Notes: generated by a model not told the origin, from the letters alone. Counted from the stretch's first letter, positions 18,392-27,731 are shown. The stretch: DNA of 64,000 bases from Acidovorax sp. YS12 (GCA_021496925.1 CP053915.1:3747501-3811500); one strand, 5' to 3'. Numbers and translations: made by a program.

Positions 18392-18685
18392 TCAGTGGAC
18401 GATGACCGGGTTCTGCGCCAGCCCGGTGTAGCGGTCCAGCGTGGCCTCGACTTCTTCCTGCGTGGGCGTGTCGCGCTGCCAGGCCAGGATCTGCTGCTGG
18501 AACATTTCGGCCCAGGAACCGTCGAGGTAGACCTCCTTGCCCGAGCGCTTGTCCACGATCTCGAAGCCGTGGCGCGGCAACTGGGGCACCTGCGGCGGCT
18601 GCGCGTCGCCGCCGCGTGGCGATTCAAAGGCTTCGGGCAGGATGTGAACCACCACGAAAGAGTCCGAGTCATAGAGCATTTGCAT
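18392..18685 (-). CDS. DUF3567-family protein
   Basis: A 97-residue protein beginning MQMLYDSDSFVVVHI and containing GFEIVDKRSGKEVYLDGSWA, the signature of the betaproteobacterial DUF3567 family, whose function is unknown. AAGGAGGAAC precedes the start (minus strand), a strong ribosome site. It is convergent with the hemerythrin gene with only 3 bases between stops, so no separate terminator fits between them. Confidence 0.9.
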   Translation of the reverse strand: MQMLYDSDSFVVVHILPEAFESPRGGDAQPPQVPQLPRHGFEIVDKRSGKEVYLDGSWAEMFQQQILAWQRDTPTQEEVEATLDRYTGLAQNPVIVH

Positions 18686-18782
18686 GGCGTTCCTCCTTTC
18701 CGCTTGCCTGTCAGATGACGGCCCGCACCGGGAAGTTCAAGGCCCGGCTTCTGCTTTGCAGTATTTCACGAAAGCACTGTCC

Positions 18783-19961
18783 CTATGGCGTGCTGGTCTC
18801 CTTGAGGCGTAAATCGACGAAATCGCCGCTGCTCTGGGTGATGCGCAGGCGCACCGGCAGGTAGTGCACGCTGGGCGCCAGCCACAGGTCGGCGCGCTGG
18901 TCGTGTTCGTCCTCGGGCACGCGCTGCAGCTTCAGCGCCGTGATGGTGCCCGCGGGCAGCTCCAGCGGCTCGGTCTGGCCCACGCGGAACACCCAGCGGC
19001 CGGCGGCGCGCGCGCTGGCCGTGGTCAGCGCGATCTCGGTGCCCTCGGGGTAGCGCTCGGGGGCGGCAGCGATCAGGGACGCCAGTTCGATGAACACGCT
19101 CAGCCGGTCCTGCGCGCCCGGCGCGATTGGCGCCGAGGGCGTGTTGGCGCTGAAGGTGATGCGGCCCTGGTCGAAGTCGAAGTGCGCCGCCTGCTCGCTG
19201 CGCACGCGGTCGCCGAAGCGCCGGGGCTGCAGGCCGTGCGCGGTGAGCTGGCCGACGCTGGTCTGCGCGCGCGAGCCGATCAGGAAGGCGCGGATTTCCT
19301 GGCGCGCCTCGTAGTGCGTGCCATCGTGCTTCCAGAGCATTTCGGCGCTGGCGCTGTAGTGGAAGCGCTTGACTTCGCCGCTCACCTCGAACGCCAGGCG
19401 CGTGGGCGGCGGCACGCGCACGGGCGGCGGCGCGCCGCCGCCGGCCTGGGCGCTGGCACCGCCAGGCAGCGTGATGGCCAGGCCGGGGTCCCGGGGCTCC
19501 GGGGGATCGGCCGGCGCGCTGGCGCTCTCCTGCGGCGCGCTGGCGGGTTCCTCGGGGGCCGGGGCCGCGGCGAGCGCTTCGCTCGCGGCGGGCGCGGGCG
19601 CAGCCGGTGGTTCCGCGGCCTCGGCGGGCTCCAGGGACGGTTCGATCGGCACGGTGATGTCGCCTGCCGTGGCTGCCGCCAGGGCGGTGGCATCGGCCGG
19701 CAGGGCGTCGGCAGGCAGCTCCGGCAGGGGATCGGGGGCCGCCGGGGCCGGCTTGGGTTTCGGCTTGGGCTTGGGCGGCGGCCTGGGGCGCGGCGGCGCG
19801 GTGGGAGCGGGCTGGGGCGGCGGCAGGGCGATGCTGCGGGTGCTGAACGCGGCCACCTCGGGGCTGTGCAGGCGCGTCGTGAGGTCAGGCAGGCCCAGCA
19901 GCGCCAGGGCGTGCAGGGCCAGCACCAGGGCCGTCAGCAGCAGCAGGGCGCGGCGCGGCAT
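18783..19961 (-). CDS. TonB-like N terminus fused to DUF3108 domain protein
   Basis: A 392-residue protein. Residues 4-24 form an N-terminal membrane segment (ALLLLTALVLALHALALLG). Residues about 50-170 are a Pro/Ala/Glu-rich linker with a PKPKPKPK run like the periplasmic linker of TonB. The C-terminal 220 residues match the DUF3108 periplasmic fold (FEVSGEVKRFHYSASAEMLW, FIELASLIAA and DLWLAPSVHYLPVRLRI are typical). DUF3108 proteins are predicted periplasmic beta proteins of unknown role. The start overlaps the IclR-family gene stop by ATGA. The GC-rich linker explains the long shadow frames on the other strand. Confidence 0.82.
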   Translation of the reverse strand: MPRRALLLLTALVLALHALALLGLPDLTTRLHSPEVAAFSTRSIALPPPQPAPTAPPRPRPPPKPKPKPKPAPAAPDPLPELPADALPADATALAAATAGDITVPIEPSLEPAEAAEPPAAPAPAASEALAAAPAPEEPASAPQESASAPADPPEPRDPGLAITLPGGASAQAGGGAPPPVRVPPPTRLAFEVSGEVKRFHYSASAEMLWKHDGTHYEARQEIRAFLIGSRAQTSVGQLTAHGLQPRRFGDRVRSEQAAHFDFDQGRITFSANTPSAPIAPGAQDRLSVFIELASLIAAAPERYPEGTEIALTTASARAAGRWVFRVGQTEPLELPAGTITALKLQRVPEDEHDQRADLWLAPSVHYLPVRLRITQSSGDFVDLRLKETSTP

Positions 19962-20764
19962 CAGGGCGCGCTCCAGCCCAGGTCGGCGGACAGCTGCCGT
20001 GCCGCGGTGCGCAGGGGCGTGGCGACGGCGCCGTCCCAGTCCGGGTCGAAGGTGGCGGCGGGCCCCAGCGTCGTGATGCCCAGCGCCAGGTGGCCGTCGG
20101 CGTCGAACACCGGGGCGCAGAAGGCCACGACGCCAGGCAGCAGCGTATCGACCACCCGCGCCAGCCCGTGGGCGCGCACTTCCTGCCACAGCGCCTGGGC
20201 CGCCGGGGCGCCGTGGGGCAGGCCGGCGCGCTGCTGGCGCCGGGCCAGCGCCGTTTCGCGCGCCAGCAGCGTGGCCGTGGCCTCGGCGGGCAGGTAGGCG
20301 CCGAAGCAGCGCCCGGTGGCCGAGGACAGCAGCGGCATCACGTCGCCCAGGCGCAGGTTGACCGTGACGGCCTGCGGCGCCTCTTCCCAGTGCACGATGG
20401 TCGGCCCATGGTTGCCCCAGACGGCCAGCGCCAGGGTGTGGCCGAGCTGCTCGCGCAGCGCCGGCATGCGCTCGCGCGCCAGGCGCACCGGATCCAGCCG
20501 CGCGAGGGCGGCAAGGCCGAGCTGGAGCGCGGCGGGGCCGAGGTCGTAGCGGGCGCTGCGCACGTCCTGCGCCACCAGGGCCAGGCGCTGGAAGCTGACC
20601 AGGTAGCGGTGCGCCTTGGCCGCGCTCATGCCGGCGCTGGCCGCGAGGTCCTTGAGCATGAGCGGCCCGCTGGCGCGGGCCAGTGCGTCGAGCAAGGCGA
20701 AGCCCACCTCCACCGACTGTATGCCCAGGCGTTCCTTGTCCATCTGCACTGAGATCGTCGACAC
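19961..20764 (-). CDS. IclR-family transcriptional regulator
   Basis: A 267-residue regulator with an N-terminal winged helix-turn-helix (about residues 15-75, LKDLAASAGMSAAKAHRYLV) and a C-terminal effector-binding domain (about 95-260, including ATGRCFGAYLPAE). It starts at GTG 20764, or at ATG 20743, which would remove seven residues; neither has a clear ribosome site. It is divergent from the fumarylacetoacetase-family gene across 82 bases holding an inverted repeat, so the likely target is that gene and perhaps the alcohol dehydrogenase beyond. Probably repressed or activated by an aromatic or keto-acid ligand; unknown. Confidence 0.9.
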   Translation of the reverse strand: MSTISVQMDKERLGIQSVEVGFALLDALARASGPLMLKDLAASAGMSAAKAHRYLVSFQRLALVAQDVRSARYDLGPAALQLGLAALARLDPVRLARERMPALREQLGHTLALAVWGNHGPTIVHWEEAPQAVTVNLRLGDVMPLLSSATGRCFGAYLPAEATATLLARETALARRQQRAGLPHGAPAAQALWQEVRAHGLARVVDTLLPGVVAFCAPVFDADGHLALGITTLGPAATFDPDWDGAVATPLRTAARQLSADLGWSAP

Positions 20765-20793
20765 GTTCTAAAATGAATTTTCGATTAGTTGAA

Positions 20794-20805
20794 TGAGTTT
20801 ACTCA
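20794..20805. promoter_or_regulatory. Candidate IclR-type operator
   Basis: The inverted repeat TGAGT-TT-ACTCA lies midway between the divergent IclR regulator and FAH-family gene, within an AT-rich stretch (20765-20815) unlike its surroundings and flanked by a wider GAATT/AATTC pair. Position suggests an operator; no experimental consensus is matched. Confidence 0.35.
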
Positions 20806-20846
20806 CTCGTAATTCGGGGCGGCCCTGCCGTTCCAGGAGACCCGCC

Positions 20847-21839
20847 ATGAAACTTGCCACCTACAAGGATGGTTCGCGCGACGGCCAACTGGTCGTGGTG
20901 TCGCGCGACCTGGGCTCGGCCCATTATGCGACCGGCATTGCCAGCCATCTGCAGCAGGTGCTGGACGACTGGAATTTCCTCGCGCCGCAGCTGCAGGATC
21001 TGTACGACCTGCTCAACGCCGGCAAGGCGCGCCATGCGTTCCCGTTCGACGCGCGCCAGTGCATGGCGCCGCTGCCGCGCGCCTACCAGTGGGCCGACGG
21101 CTCGGCCTACATCAACCACGTGGAGCTGGTGCGCAAGGCGCGCGGGGCCGAGGTGCCGGCCAGCTTCTACACCGACCCGCTGATGTACCAGGGCGGGAGC
21201 GACGATTTCCTCGGGCCCTGCGACGACGTGGTGGTGCCCAGCGAGGCCATGGGCATCGACTTCGAGGCCGAGATCGCCGTCGTCACCGGCGACGTGCGCA
21301 TGGGCGCCTCGCCCGAGCAGGCGCTGGAGGGCGTGCGCCTCGTGATGCTGGCCAACGACGTGTCGCTGCGCAACCTCATCCCGGGCGAACTGGCCAAGGG
21401 CTTCGGCTTCTTCCAGTCCAAGCCCGCGACCGCGTTCAGCCCCGTGGCCCTCACGCCCGACGAACTGGGCGGGGCCTGGCAGGGCGGGCGCGTGCACCTG
21501 GCGCTGCATTCCACCTGGAACGGCCGCAAGGTCGGCATGTGCGACGCCGGGCCCGAGATGACGTTCCACTTCGGCCAGCTCATCGCCCACATCGCCAAGA
21601 CGCGCAACGTGCGCGCTGGCGCCATCGTCGGCAGCGGTACCGTGAGCAACAAGGACTGGGCCAAGGGCTACAGCTGCATTGCCGAGAAGCGCTGCATCGA
21701 GACCATCGAGCATGGCCAGCCGTCCACCGGGTTCATGCAGTTCGGCGACACCATCCGCATCGAGATGCGCGGCGCCGACGGGCAGAGCCTGTTCGGCGCC
21801 ATCGACCAGCAGATCGTGGCGCTGCACGAATCTGAATGA
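20847..21839 (+). CDS. Fumarylacetoacetate hydrolase-family protein
   Basis: A 330-residue hydrolase/isomerase of the FAH superfamily, which cleaves or rearranges acyl-pyruvate or hydroxymuconate-type compounds in aromatic catabolism. It shows an FAH N-terminal domain, then the catalytic metal-binding segment GIDFEAEIAVVTGDVRMG (about 137-155), ANDVSLRNLIPGELAKGFG (about 171) and GSGTVSNKDWAKG near 263. The start ATG has AGGAGA at 20835-20840. Upstream frame to 20793 is noncoding leader. Probably controlled by the divergent IclR-family gene. The substrate is not determinable here. Confidence 0.9.
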   Translation: MKLATYKDGSRDGQLVVVSRDLGSAHYATGIASHLQQVLDDWNFLAPQLQDLYDLLNAGKARHAFPFDARQCMAPLPRAYQWADGSAYINHVELVRKARGAEVPASFYTDPLMYQGGSDDFLGPCDDVVVPSEAMGIDFEAEIAVVTGDVRMGASPEQALEGVRLVMLANDVSLRNLIPGELAKGFGFFQSKPATAFSPVALTPDELGGAWQGGRVHLALHSTWNGRKVGMCDAGPEMTFHFGQLIAHIAKTRNVRAGAIVGSGTVSNKDWAKGYSCIAEKRCIETIEHGQPSTGFMQFGDTIRIEMRGADGQSLFGAIDQQIVALHESE

Positions 21840-21887
21840 AAAGTGGCTCCAACCCTTATGGGGAAAGCGCTGGAAGCTCCTGAAACA
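21838..21887. repeat. Family-1 repeat, copy e
   Basis: AAGTGGCTCCAACCCTTATG, then GGAAAGCGCTGGAAGCTCCTGAAA. It starts at the FAH-family stop codon and lies upstream of the alcohol dehydrogenase. Confidence 0.7.
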
Positions 21888-21950
21888 GGAGCGACTGCAG
21901 GGTTGGGCAAAGCGCGCTACGCTGGGCGTTTTGATCCGGTGGAACGCCCC

Positions 21951-23111
21951 ATGCTGAATTTCGACTTTCAAAACCCCACCCACATCGCCTTTGGCCAGGG
22001 CCGCGTGGCCGACCTGGACCACCTGGTGCCCGCGCAGGCGCGCGTGCTGATCCTCGTGGGCGGCGCCAGCGCCGAGAAGAACGGCACGCTGGCCGAGGTG
22101 CGCCAGGCCTTGGGCGCGCGCCCGCACGCGACGTTCCCGGGCATCGAGCCGAACCCGAGCTACGAGACAGCGCTGCGCGCCGTGCAGCAGATCCGCGAGG
22201 GCGGCTTCGACTTCCTGCTCGCGGTGGGTGGCGGCTCGGTGATCGACGCCGCCAAGTTCATCGCGGCGGCGGTGCACGTCGAGGGCGAACCCTGGAGCAT
22301 CCTGGAAAAGCGCGGGCGCAACATCGCGCGCGCCATGCCGTTCGGCGCGGTGCTGACGCTGCCGGCCACGGGCTCGGAGATGAACAACGGCTCCGTCATC
22401 ACGCACCGCGCCAAGGGCGCCAAGCTGCCCTTCAGCAGCGCGCACTGCTTTCCGCGCTTCGCGGTGCTGGACCCGGCCAAGACCTACACGCTGCCGCCGC
22501 AGCAGCTGGCCAACGGCGTGGTCGATGCCTTCGTGCACACCACGGAGCAGTACCTGACCTACCCGGTCGATGCGCTGGTGCAGGACCGCTTCGCCGAAGG
22601 CATCCTGCAGACGCTGATCGAAGTGGGGCCGCGCATCCTGGCCGCGCCGGAGCCGGTGTACGCCGACCGCGCCAACATGATGTGGACGGCCACGCTGGCG
22701 CTCAACGGACTGATCGGCGCCGGCGTGCCGCAGGACTGGGCCACGCACATGATCGGCCACGAGCTCACCGCGCTGCACGGCATCGACCATGCCCGCACGC
22801 TGGCCATCGTGCTGCCGTCGCTGCTCAACGAGCGGCGGGTGCCGAAGCGCGCCAAGCTGCTGCAGTACGCCGAGCGCGTGTGGGGCCTGCGCGAGGGTGA
22901 CGAAGAGGCGCGCATCAGCGCCGCCATCGCGTGCACGCGCGCGTTCTTCGAGAGCCTGGGCGTGCCTACGCGCCTGGGCGCCTATGGCCTGGGGGCCGGG
23001 CAGGTCGATGCCGTGGTGGCGCAGCTGGAGGCGCACGGCATGGTCAAGCTGGGCGAGCAGCGCGACATCACGCCCGAGGTGGCCCGCCGCATCCTGCTGG
23101 CGGCACTGTAG
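21951..23111 (+). CDS. Iron-containing alcohol dehydrogenase, YqhD-like
   Basis: A 386-residue group III alcohol/aldehyde dehydrogenase, probably NADPH-dependent reduction of short aldehydes. The nucleotide-binding motif GGGSVIDAAKF lies near residue 95. Metal-ligand region DAFVHTTEQYL (Asp about 191, His 194) and the C-terminal HMIGHELTALHGIDHARTL (about 264-284) supply the histidines. The N terminus MLNFDFQNPTHIAFGQG is typical of YqhD. ATG 21951 is chosen; the longer frame starts within the repeat. It lies downstream of the FAH gene on the same strand. Confidence 0.93.
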   Translation: MLNFDFQNPTHIAFGQGRVADLDHLVPAQARVLILVGGASAEKNGTLAEVRQALGARPHATFPGIEPNPSYETALRAVQQIREGGFDFLLAVGGGSVIDAAKFIAAAVHVEGEPWSILEKRGRNIARAMPFGAVLTLPATGSEMNNGSVITHRAKGAKLPFSSAHCFPRFAVLDPAKTYTLPPQQLANGVVDAFVHTTEQYLTYPVDALVQDRFAEGILQTLIEVGPRILAAPEPVYADRANMMWTATLALNGLIGAGVPQDWATHMIGHELTALHGIDHARTLAIVLPSLLNERRVPKRAKLLQYAERVWGLREGDEEARISAAIACTRAFFESLGVPTRLGAYGLGAGQVDAVVAQLEAHGMVKLGEQRDITPEVARRILLAAL

Positions 23112-23131
23112 GCTGCCCTTTTCGCGTCGCT

Positions 23132-24343
23132 TCAGCGCGCCGCCAGGCGCTCGCGCAGCCGGGCCAGGCGGCGCCAGGCGGCGTCGATGTCGGCCTCGGT
23201 CAGCTCGCCGCTGGCAATCGCCTCGCGCACCAGGCTGGCCACATGGCGGCCCATGTCGTAGCGCGGCTGAAAGCCGGGCACGCGCGTGGCCGCCCCCGGG
23301 TTGTTCGACAGCACCAGCAGGTCGTTGCCTGCGCGGATGGCGCGCACCACCGCCTCGCGCGGCGTGTGCTGCAGCTGGATGGCGCCCATGTGCAGGTCGT
23401 CGGTGACGACCACGCCGTCGAAGCCGTCGCGCGCGCGCAGCAGCGGCTGGATGAAGCGCTGCGAGAGCGTGACCGGCCAGTCCGGGTCGACGCTGCGGTT
23501 CACCAGGTGTGCGGTCATCACGGCGTCGGCGCTGCCGCCGCGGATCAGCTGCTGGAACGGCCACTGCTCGATGGGCTGGGCCGTTTGCGTCACGTCCACC
23601 AGCCCCAGGTGGGTGTCGCCGGTGGCCAGGCCGTGGCCCGGCCAGTGCTTGAGCGCGGTGAGCACGCCAGCGTCGTGGTGCGCCTGGATGAACGCCTCGG
23701 CGTAGCGCACCACCGTGGCCGGGTCGTTGGAATAGGCGCGGTGGAGCTTGCCGATGACGGGCGACACCGCCTGCTGCAGCGGGTCGGCCGGGTCGCCGCG
23801 CAGATCGACCACCGGGCCGAAGTTGAAGTTGAAGCCGGCGCCGGCGACCATGCGCGCCATCTGGCCGTAGGTGGCGCGGGCCTGGGCCGGCGTTTGCTGG
23901 GCCGCCACGTCCTCGGCCGAGGGCGTGTCGGCGAAGCCGTTGGCGGCGCGCAGCCGCTGCACCAGCCCGCCTTCCTGGTCCAGCGCGATCAGCAGCGGGT
24001 AGGGCAGCGGGTTGGCCTGCTGCAGCGCCTGGTTCAGCGCGCGCACCTGCGCGGGGCCGGTGATGTTGTAGCGGTACAGGATGACGCCGCCGAGCTGGCC
24101 AGCGCGGATCTGCTGCAGGGCCTCCTGCACGCCGGGGGCGTCGGGCGTGGTGCCGTCGATGCCCATCATCACCATCTGGCCGACCTTCTGCTCCAGGGTC
24201 AGCGGCACCGGCGCGCCGCCACCGCCGCCGCAGGAAGCGAGCAGTGCGGCGGCCGCCGCCGCGGCCACGGCGAAGAGGCTTCTGGCGGTGCGGGCCGTGG
24301 GGGACAGTGGCGTGCGGAGTGTCGTCGAGGAGGGCATGGGCAA
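23132..24343 (-). CDS. Glycoside hydrolase family 3 lipoprotein (beta-N-acetylhexosaminidase-like)
   Basis: A 403-residue secreted enzyme. A lipoprotein signal is visible with lipobox LLASC followed by a glycine run (residues about 32-42), so it should be anchored to a membrane. GH3 motifs: LIALDQEGGLVQRL near 119, KHWPGHG near 214 (the NagZ-type His loop) and GVVVTDDLHMGAI near 293, the Asp being the nucleophile. Together they match NagZ-like hexosaminidases of cell-wall recycling, although NagZ itself is cytoplasmic; this exported relative may act on peptidoglycan or external chitin fragments. ATG 24337 is an alternative start. Confidence 0.88.
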   Translation of the reverse strand: MPMPSSTTLRTPLSPTARTARSLFAVAAAAAAALLASCGGGGGAPVPLTLEQKVGQMVMMGIDGTTPDAPGVQEALQQIRAGQLGGVILYRYNITGPAQVRALNQALQQANPLPYPLLIALDQEGGLVQRLRAANGFADTPSAEDVAAQQTPAQARATYGQMARMVAGAGFNFNFGPVVDLRGDPADPLQQAVSPVIGKLHRAYSNDPATVVRYAEAFIQAHHDAGVLTALKHWPGHGLATGDTHLGLVDVTQTAQPIEQWPFQQLIRGGSADAVMTAHLVNRSVDPDWPVTLSQRFIQPLLRARDGFDGVVVTDDLHMGAIQLQHTPREAVVRAIRAGNDLLVLSNNPGAATRVPGFQPRYDMGRHVASLVREAIASGELTEADIDAAWRRLARLRERLAAR

Positions 24344-24383
24344 GGGGCGCGCGGGCGCGTGGTGCGGGATTGGCGCCGTATTG

Positions 24384-26429
24384 TTACCGCTGCCCCATGG
24401 CCTCCACCTGCACCGCGCAGTCGTAGAACGTCGGCCCCGCGCCCAGGTCGGTCAGGCGCTGGCTGGTCAGCTCGTTGACGTTGGTGCCGTCCAGCCCCAG
24501 CTTGCGCCACCACACGCCCAGGCCGTTGACCACGCCGGGGCGCGCGCGCTCGCTCACGGCCGCGTGGCATGTGTAGCTGCCGCGGTCGTTGAACACGCGC
24601 ACCACGCAGTCCTCGGCGATGCCGCGCGGGGCGGCGTCGGCCGGGTGGATTTCGAGCAGCGGGCGGCCCTCGATCTGGCGCAGGCTCTGCACGTTCACGA
24701 AGGTGGAGTTGAGGAAGTTGCGCGCGGGCGGCGAGATCATCGCCAGCGGGTAGCGCGCCGAGGCGCCCGCCGCCTCGTGGTTCGGCACGTAGCCGGGCAG
24801 CGGGTCGAGCCCTTGGGCGGCCAGGCGCGCGCTGTACATCTCGCATTGGCCCGAGGGCGTGGGAAAGCCGCCCTTGGCGAACGGCGCATCGGGCACGGGC
24901 AGGCGGGCGTAGCCGTCGTCGAGCAGCTTCTGGAAATCGACGGCCTCGCCATAGGCCTGGCGGCAGAGCGTTTCATCGCTGTCGGCGAAGCACGGCTCGG
25001 TGAAGCCCATGCGCGCGGCCAGGTCGCGGAAGATCCGTGCGTTGCTGCGCACCTCGCCCAGGGGGTGAATCGCCGGGCGGTTGAGCAGCACGTCGGTGTG
25101 GCCGTAGCTCGCGTGCACGTCCCAGTGTTCGAGCTGGGTGGTGGCGGGCAGGATGTAGTCGGCCCAATCGGCGGTGTCGGTGTGGAAGTGCTCCAGCACC
25201 ACGGTGAACAGGTCCTCGCGCGCGAAGCCCTGCACCACCTTGGCCGAGTCGGGCGCCACGGCCACGGGGTTGCTGTTGTAGACCACCAGGGCCTCGACCT
25301 GCGGGCCGAACGCGGGCGAGGCCAGGCGCAGCAGGTCGTCGCCGATGGTCACCATGTTGAGCGTGCGCGGCTGGCGTCCGGCCAGCAGGTCGGGGCGCGC
25401 GAGCTGCGCGCGCTGCACGGGAAAATGCCCCGAGCTGGACAGCAGCACCCCGCCCGCGCGCTGGCGCCATGCGCCGGTGAGCGCGGGCAGGCAGGCGATG
25501 GCGCGCGTGGCGTTGCCGCCGCCGTGCGCGCGCTGCACGCCGTAGTTGAGGCGGATGGCGGCGGGCCGCGTCGTGCCGTAGGCGCGCGCCAGGCCGCGGA
25601 TCTGCTCCACCGGCAGGCCGCAGACCGCGGCCGCGCGCTCGGGCGGCCATTCGAGCGCGCGTGCGCGCAGGCCCTCCCAGCCGAGGGTGTGGCGCGCGAT
25701 GTAGTCGTGGTCGAGCCAGTCGTGGGCGATCAGCTCGTGCATCAGCGCCAGGGCCAGCGCGGCGTCGGTGCCGGGCAGCAGTTGCAGGTGTTCGTGGCAC
25801 TTCTCGGCCGTCTCGGTGCGGCGCGGGTCGATGCACACCAGGCGCGCGCCGTCGCGCTTGGCCTGCTGGGCGATGCGCCAGAAGTGCAGGTTGCTGCCGA
25901 TGGAGTTGCTGCCCCAGATGAGGATGAGCTTGGCCTCCGCAAAGAACTCCACCTTCATGCCGACCTTGCCGCCGAGCGTGTGCACCAGGCCCTCGCCGCC
26001 CGCCGTGGAGCAGATGGTGCGCGCCAGCAGCGAGGCGCCCAGCCTGTGGAAGAAGCGCCGGTCCATGCTCTCGCCCTGCACCAGCCCCATGGTGCCGGCG
26101 TAGCTGTAGGGCAGGATGGCCTGCGGGTCGCGCGCGGCGATCGCCGTGAGGCGCGCGGCGATGTCCCCCAACGCTTCGTCCCACGAGACGGGCGCGAACC
26201 GGCCGCTGCCCTTGGGGCCGGTGCGCTTGAGCGGCGTGAGGATGCGCTCGGCGTGGTGCGTGCGCTCGGCGTATTTCGACACCTTGGCGCACAGCACGCC
26301 GCCCGTGGGCGCATGCGCGGGGTTGCCCTGCACGCGCACGGCGCGGCCGTTCTCCACGGTGGTCAGCAGGGCGCAGGTGTCGGGGCAGTCGTGCGGGCAG
26401 GCGCCGCGTACTGGGGTGGAGGAAAGCAT
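24384..26429 (-). CDS. Molybdopterin-dependent oxidoreductase (anaerobic dehydrogenase family)
   Basis: A 681-residue cytoplasmic-looking enzyme of the DMSO reductase superfamily. N-terminal GACPHDCPDTCALL (Cys at about 10, 14 and 18) with a later Cys in GGVLCAKVSKY (about 47) binds a [4Fe-4S] cluster. IWGSNSIGSNLHFW, DPRRTETAE and YNSNPVAVAPD are cofactor-binding motifs, and the C-terminal domain (HPADAAPRGIAEDCVVRVFN) is present. No Tat signal. The substrate is unknown; relatives are annotated as formate dehydrogenase-like or assimilatory oxidoreductases. It is divergent from the amidohydrolase, with 88 bases between starts. Confidence 0.9.
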   Translation of the reverse strand: MLSSTPVRGACPHDCPDTCALLTTVENGRAVRVQGNPAHAPTGGVLCAKVSKYAERTHHAERILTPLKRTGPKGSGRFAPVSWDEALGDIAARLTAIAARDPQAILPYSYAGTMGLVQGESMDRRFFHRLGASLLARTICSTAGGEGLVHTLGGKVGMKVEFFAEAKLILIWGSNSIGSNLHFWRIAQQAKRDGARLVCIDPRRTETAEKCHEHLQLLPGTDAALALALMHELIAHDWLDHDYIARHTLGWEGLRARALEWPPERAAAVCGLPVEQIRGLARAYGTTRPAAIRLNYGVQRAHGGGNATRAIACLPALTGAWRQRAGGVLLSSSGHFPVQRAQLARPDLLAGRQPRTLNMVTIGDDLLRLASPAFGPQVEALVVYNSNPVAVAPDSAKVVQGFAREDLFTVVLEHFHTDTADWADYILPATTQLEHWDVHASYGHTDVLLNRPAIHPLGEVRSNARIFRDLAARMGFTEPCFADSDETLCRQAYGEAVDFQKLLDDGYARLPVPDAPFAKGGFPTPSGQCEMYSARLAAQGLDPLPGYVPNHEAAGASARYPLAMISPPARNFLNSTFVNVQSLRQIEGRPLLEIHPADAAPRGIAEDCVVRVFNDRGSYTCHAAVSERARPGVVNGLGVWWRKLGLDGTNVNELTSQRLTDLGAGPTFYDCAVQVEAMGQR

Positions 26430-26517
26430 GGCGAACAGGGGAGTGGGGGCAGGCGCTGCAGTATTCCACGTTCACCAAAGTGCTGTACTAGACTGTGCCA
26501 ATCCAAGGAAGACTGCC

Positions 26518-27723
26518 ATGAAGACCATCGACGCCATTGCCGCCCAGGCGCCCGCCATCGCCGCGCTGCGCCGCGACATCCACGCCCACCCCGAGCTGTG
26601 CTTTGAGGAAGTGCGCACCGCCGACCTCGTGGCGGAAAAGCTGACGCAGTGGGGCATTCCCCTGCACCGTGGCATGGGCAAGACCGGCGTGGTGGGCATC
26701 GTGCACGGGCGCGACGGCGGCGCCTGCGGGCGGGGCGTGGGCCTGCGCGCCGACATGGACGCGCTGCCCATGCAGGAGTTCAACACCTTTGCGCACGCCA
26801 GCAAGGCGCCGGGCAAGATGCACGCCTGCGGCCACGACGGCCACACCGCCATGCTGCTGGCGGCGGCGCAGCACCTGGCCAGCCACCGCGACTTCGACGG
26901 CACGGTGTACCTGATCTTCCAGCCGGCCGAGGAGGGCGGCGGCGGCGCGCGCGTGATGATGGACGACGGCCTGTTCACCCGGTTCCCCATGGAGGCGGTG
27001 TTCGGCATGCACAACTGGCCCGGCATGCCCGCGGGCACCATGGCCGTGAGCCCGGGTCCGGTGATGGCCTCGACCAGCGAGTTCAAGATCACCATCCGCG
27101 GCAAGGGCAGCCACGCCGCCATGCCGCACATGGGCATCGATCCGGTGCCCATCGCCTGCCAGGTGGTGCAGGGCTTCCAGGCCATCGTCAGCCGCAACAA
27201 GAAGCCGCTGGATGCCGGGGTGATCTCGGTCACCATGATCCACGCGGGCGAGGCCAGCAACGTGGTGCCCGACGCCTGCGAGCTGCAGGGCACGGTGCGC
27301 ACCTTCACCACCGAAGTGCTCGACCTGATCGAGCGCCGCATGCGCCAGGTGGCCGAGCACACCTGCGCGGCGCACGAGGCGCGCTGCGAGTTCGAGTTCG
27401 CGCGCAACTACCCGCCCACGGTGAACAGCCCGGCCGAGGCCGCGTTCGCGCGCCAGGTGATGGTGGACATCCTCGGCGAGGACAAGGTGCTGGCGCAGGA
27501 GCCCACGCTGGGCGGCGAGGACTTCGCCTACATGCTGCAGGCCAAGCCGGGCGCGTACTGCTTCATCGCCAACGGCGAAGGCGGCCACCGCGACGCGGGC
27601 CACGGCGCTGGCCCGTGCACGCTGCACAACCCGAGCTACGACTTCAACGACGCGCTGATCCCGCTGGGCGCGACCTACTGGGTGCGGCTGGCGCAGGCGT
27701 GGCTGAATCGCACGCCTGGCTGA
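26518..27723 (+). CDS. M20D-family amidohydrolase (hippurate hydrolase-like)
   Basis: A 401-residue metal-dependent amidase that removes acyl groups from amino acids (hippurate or N-acyl amino acids). Visible motifs: IHAHPELCFEEVRTA near residue 20, GLRADMDALPMQE near 76, HACGHDGHTAMLL near 101 (metal-binding Cys/His) and FQPAEEGGGGARVM near 135, then the dimerisation domain and the late GGEDFAYML near 332. ATG 26518 follows AGGAAG by about 7 bases. Amino-acid N-acyl substrates are likely, but the exact one is not shown. Confidence 0.93.
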   Translation: MKTIDAIAAQAPAIAALRRDIHAHPELCFEEVRTADLVAEKLTQWGIPLHRGMGKTGVVGIVHGRDGGACGRGVGLRADMDALPMQEFNTFAHASKAPGKMHACGHDGHTAMLLAAAQHLASHRDFDGTVYLIFQPAEEGGGGARVMMDDGLFTRFPMEAVFGMHNWPGMPAGTMAVSPGPVMASTSEFKITIRGKGSHAAMPHMGIDPVPIACQVVQGFQAIVSRNKKPLDAGVISVTMIHAGEASNVVPDACELQGTVRTFTTEVLDLIERRMRQVAEHTCAAHEARCEFEFARNYPPTVNSPAEAAFARQVMVDILGEDKVLAQEPTLGGEDFAYMLQAKPGAYCFIANGEGGHRDAGHGAGPCTLHNPSYDFNDALIPLGATYWVRLAQAWLNRTPG

Positions 27724-27731
27724 ATTTCAAG

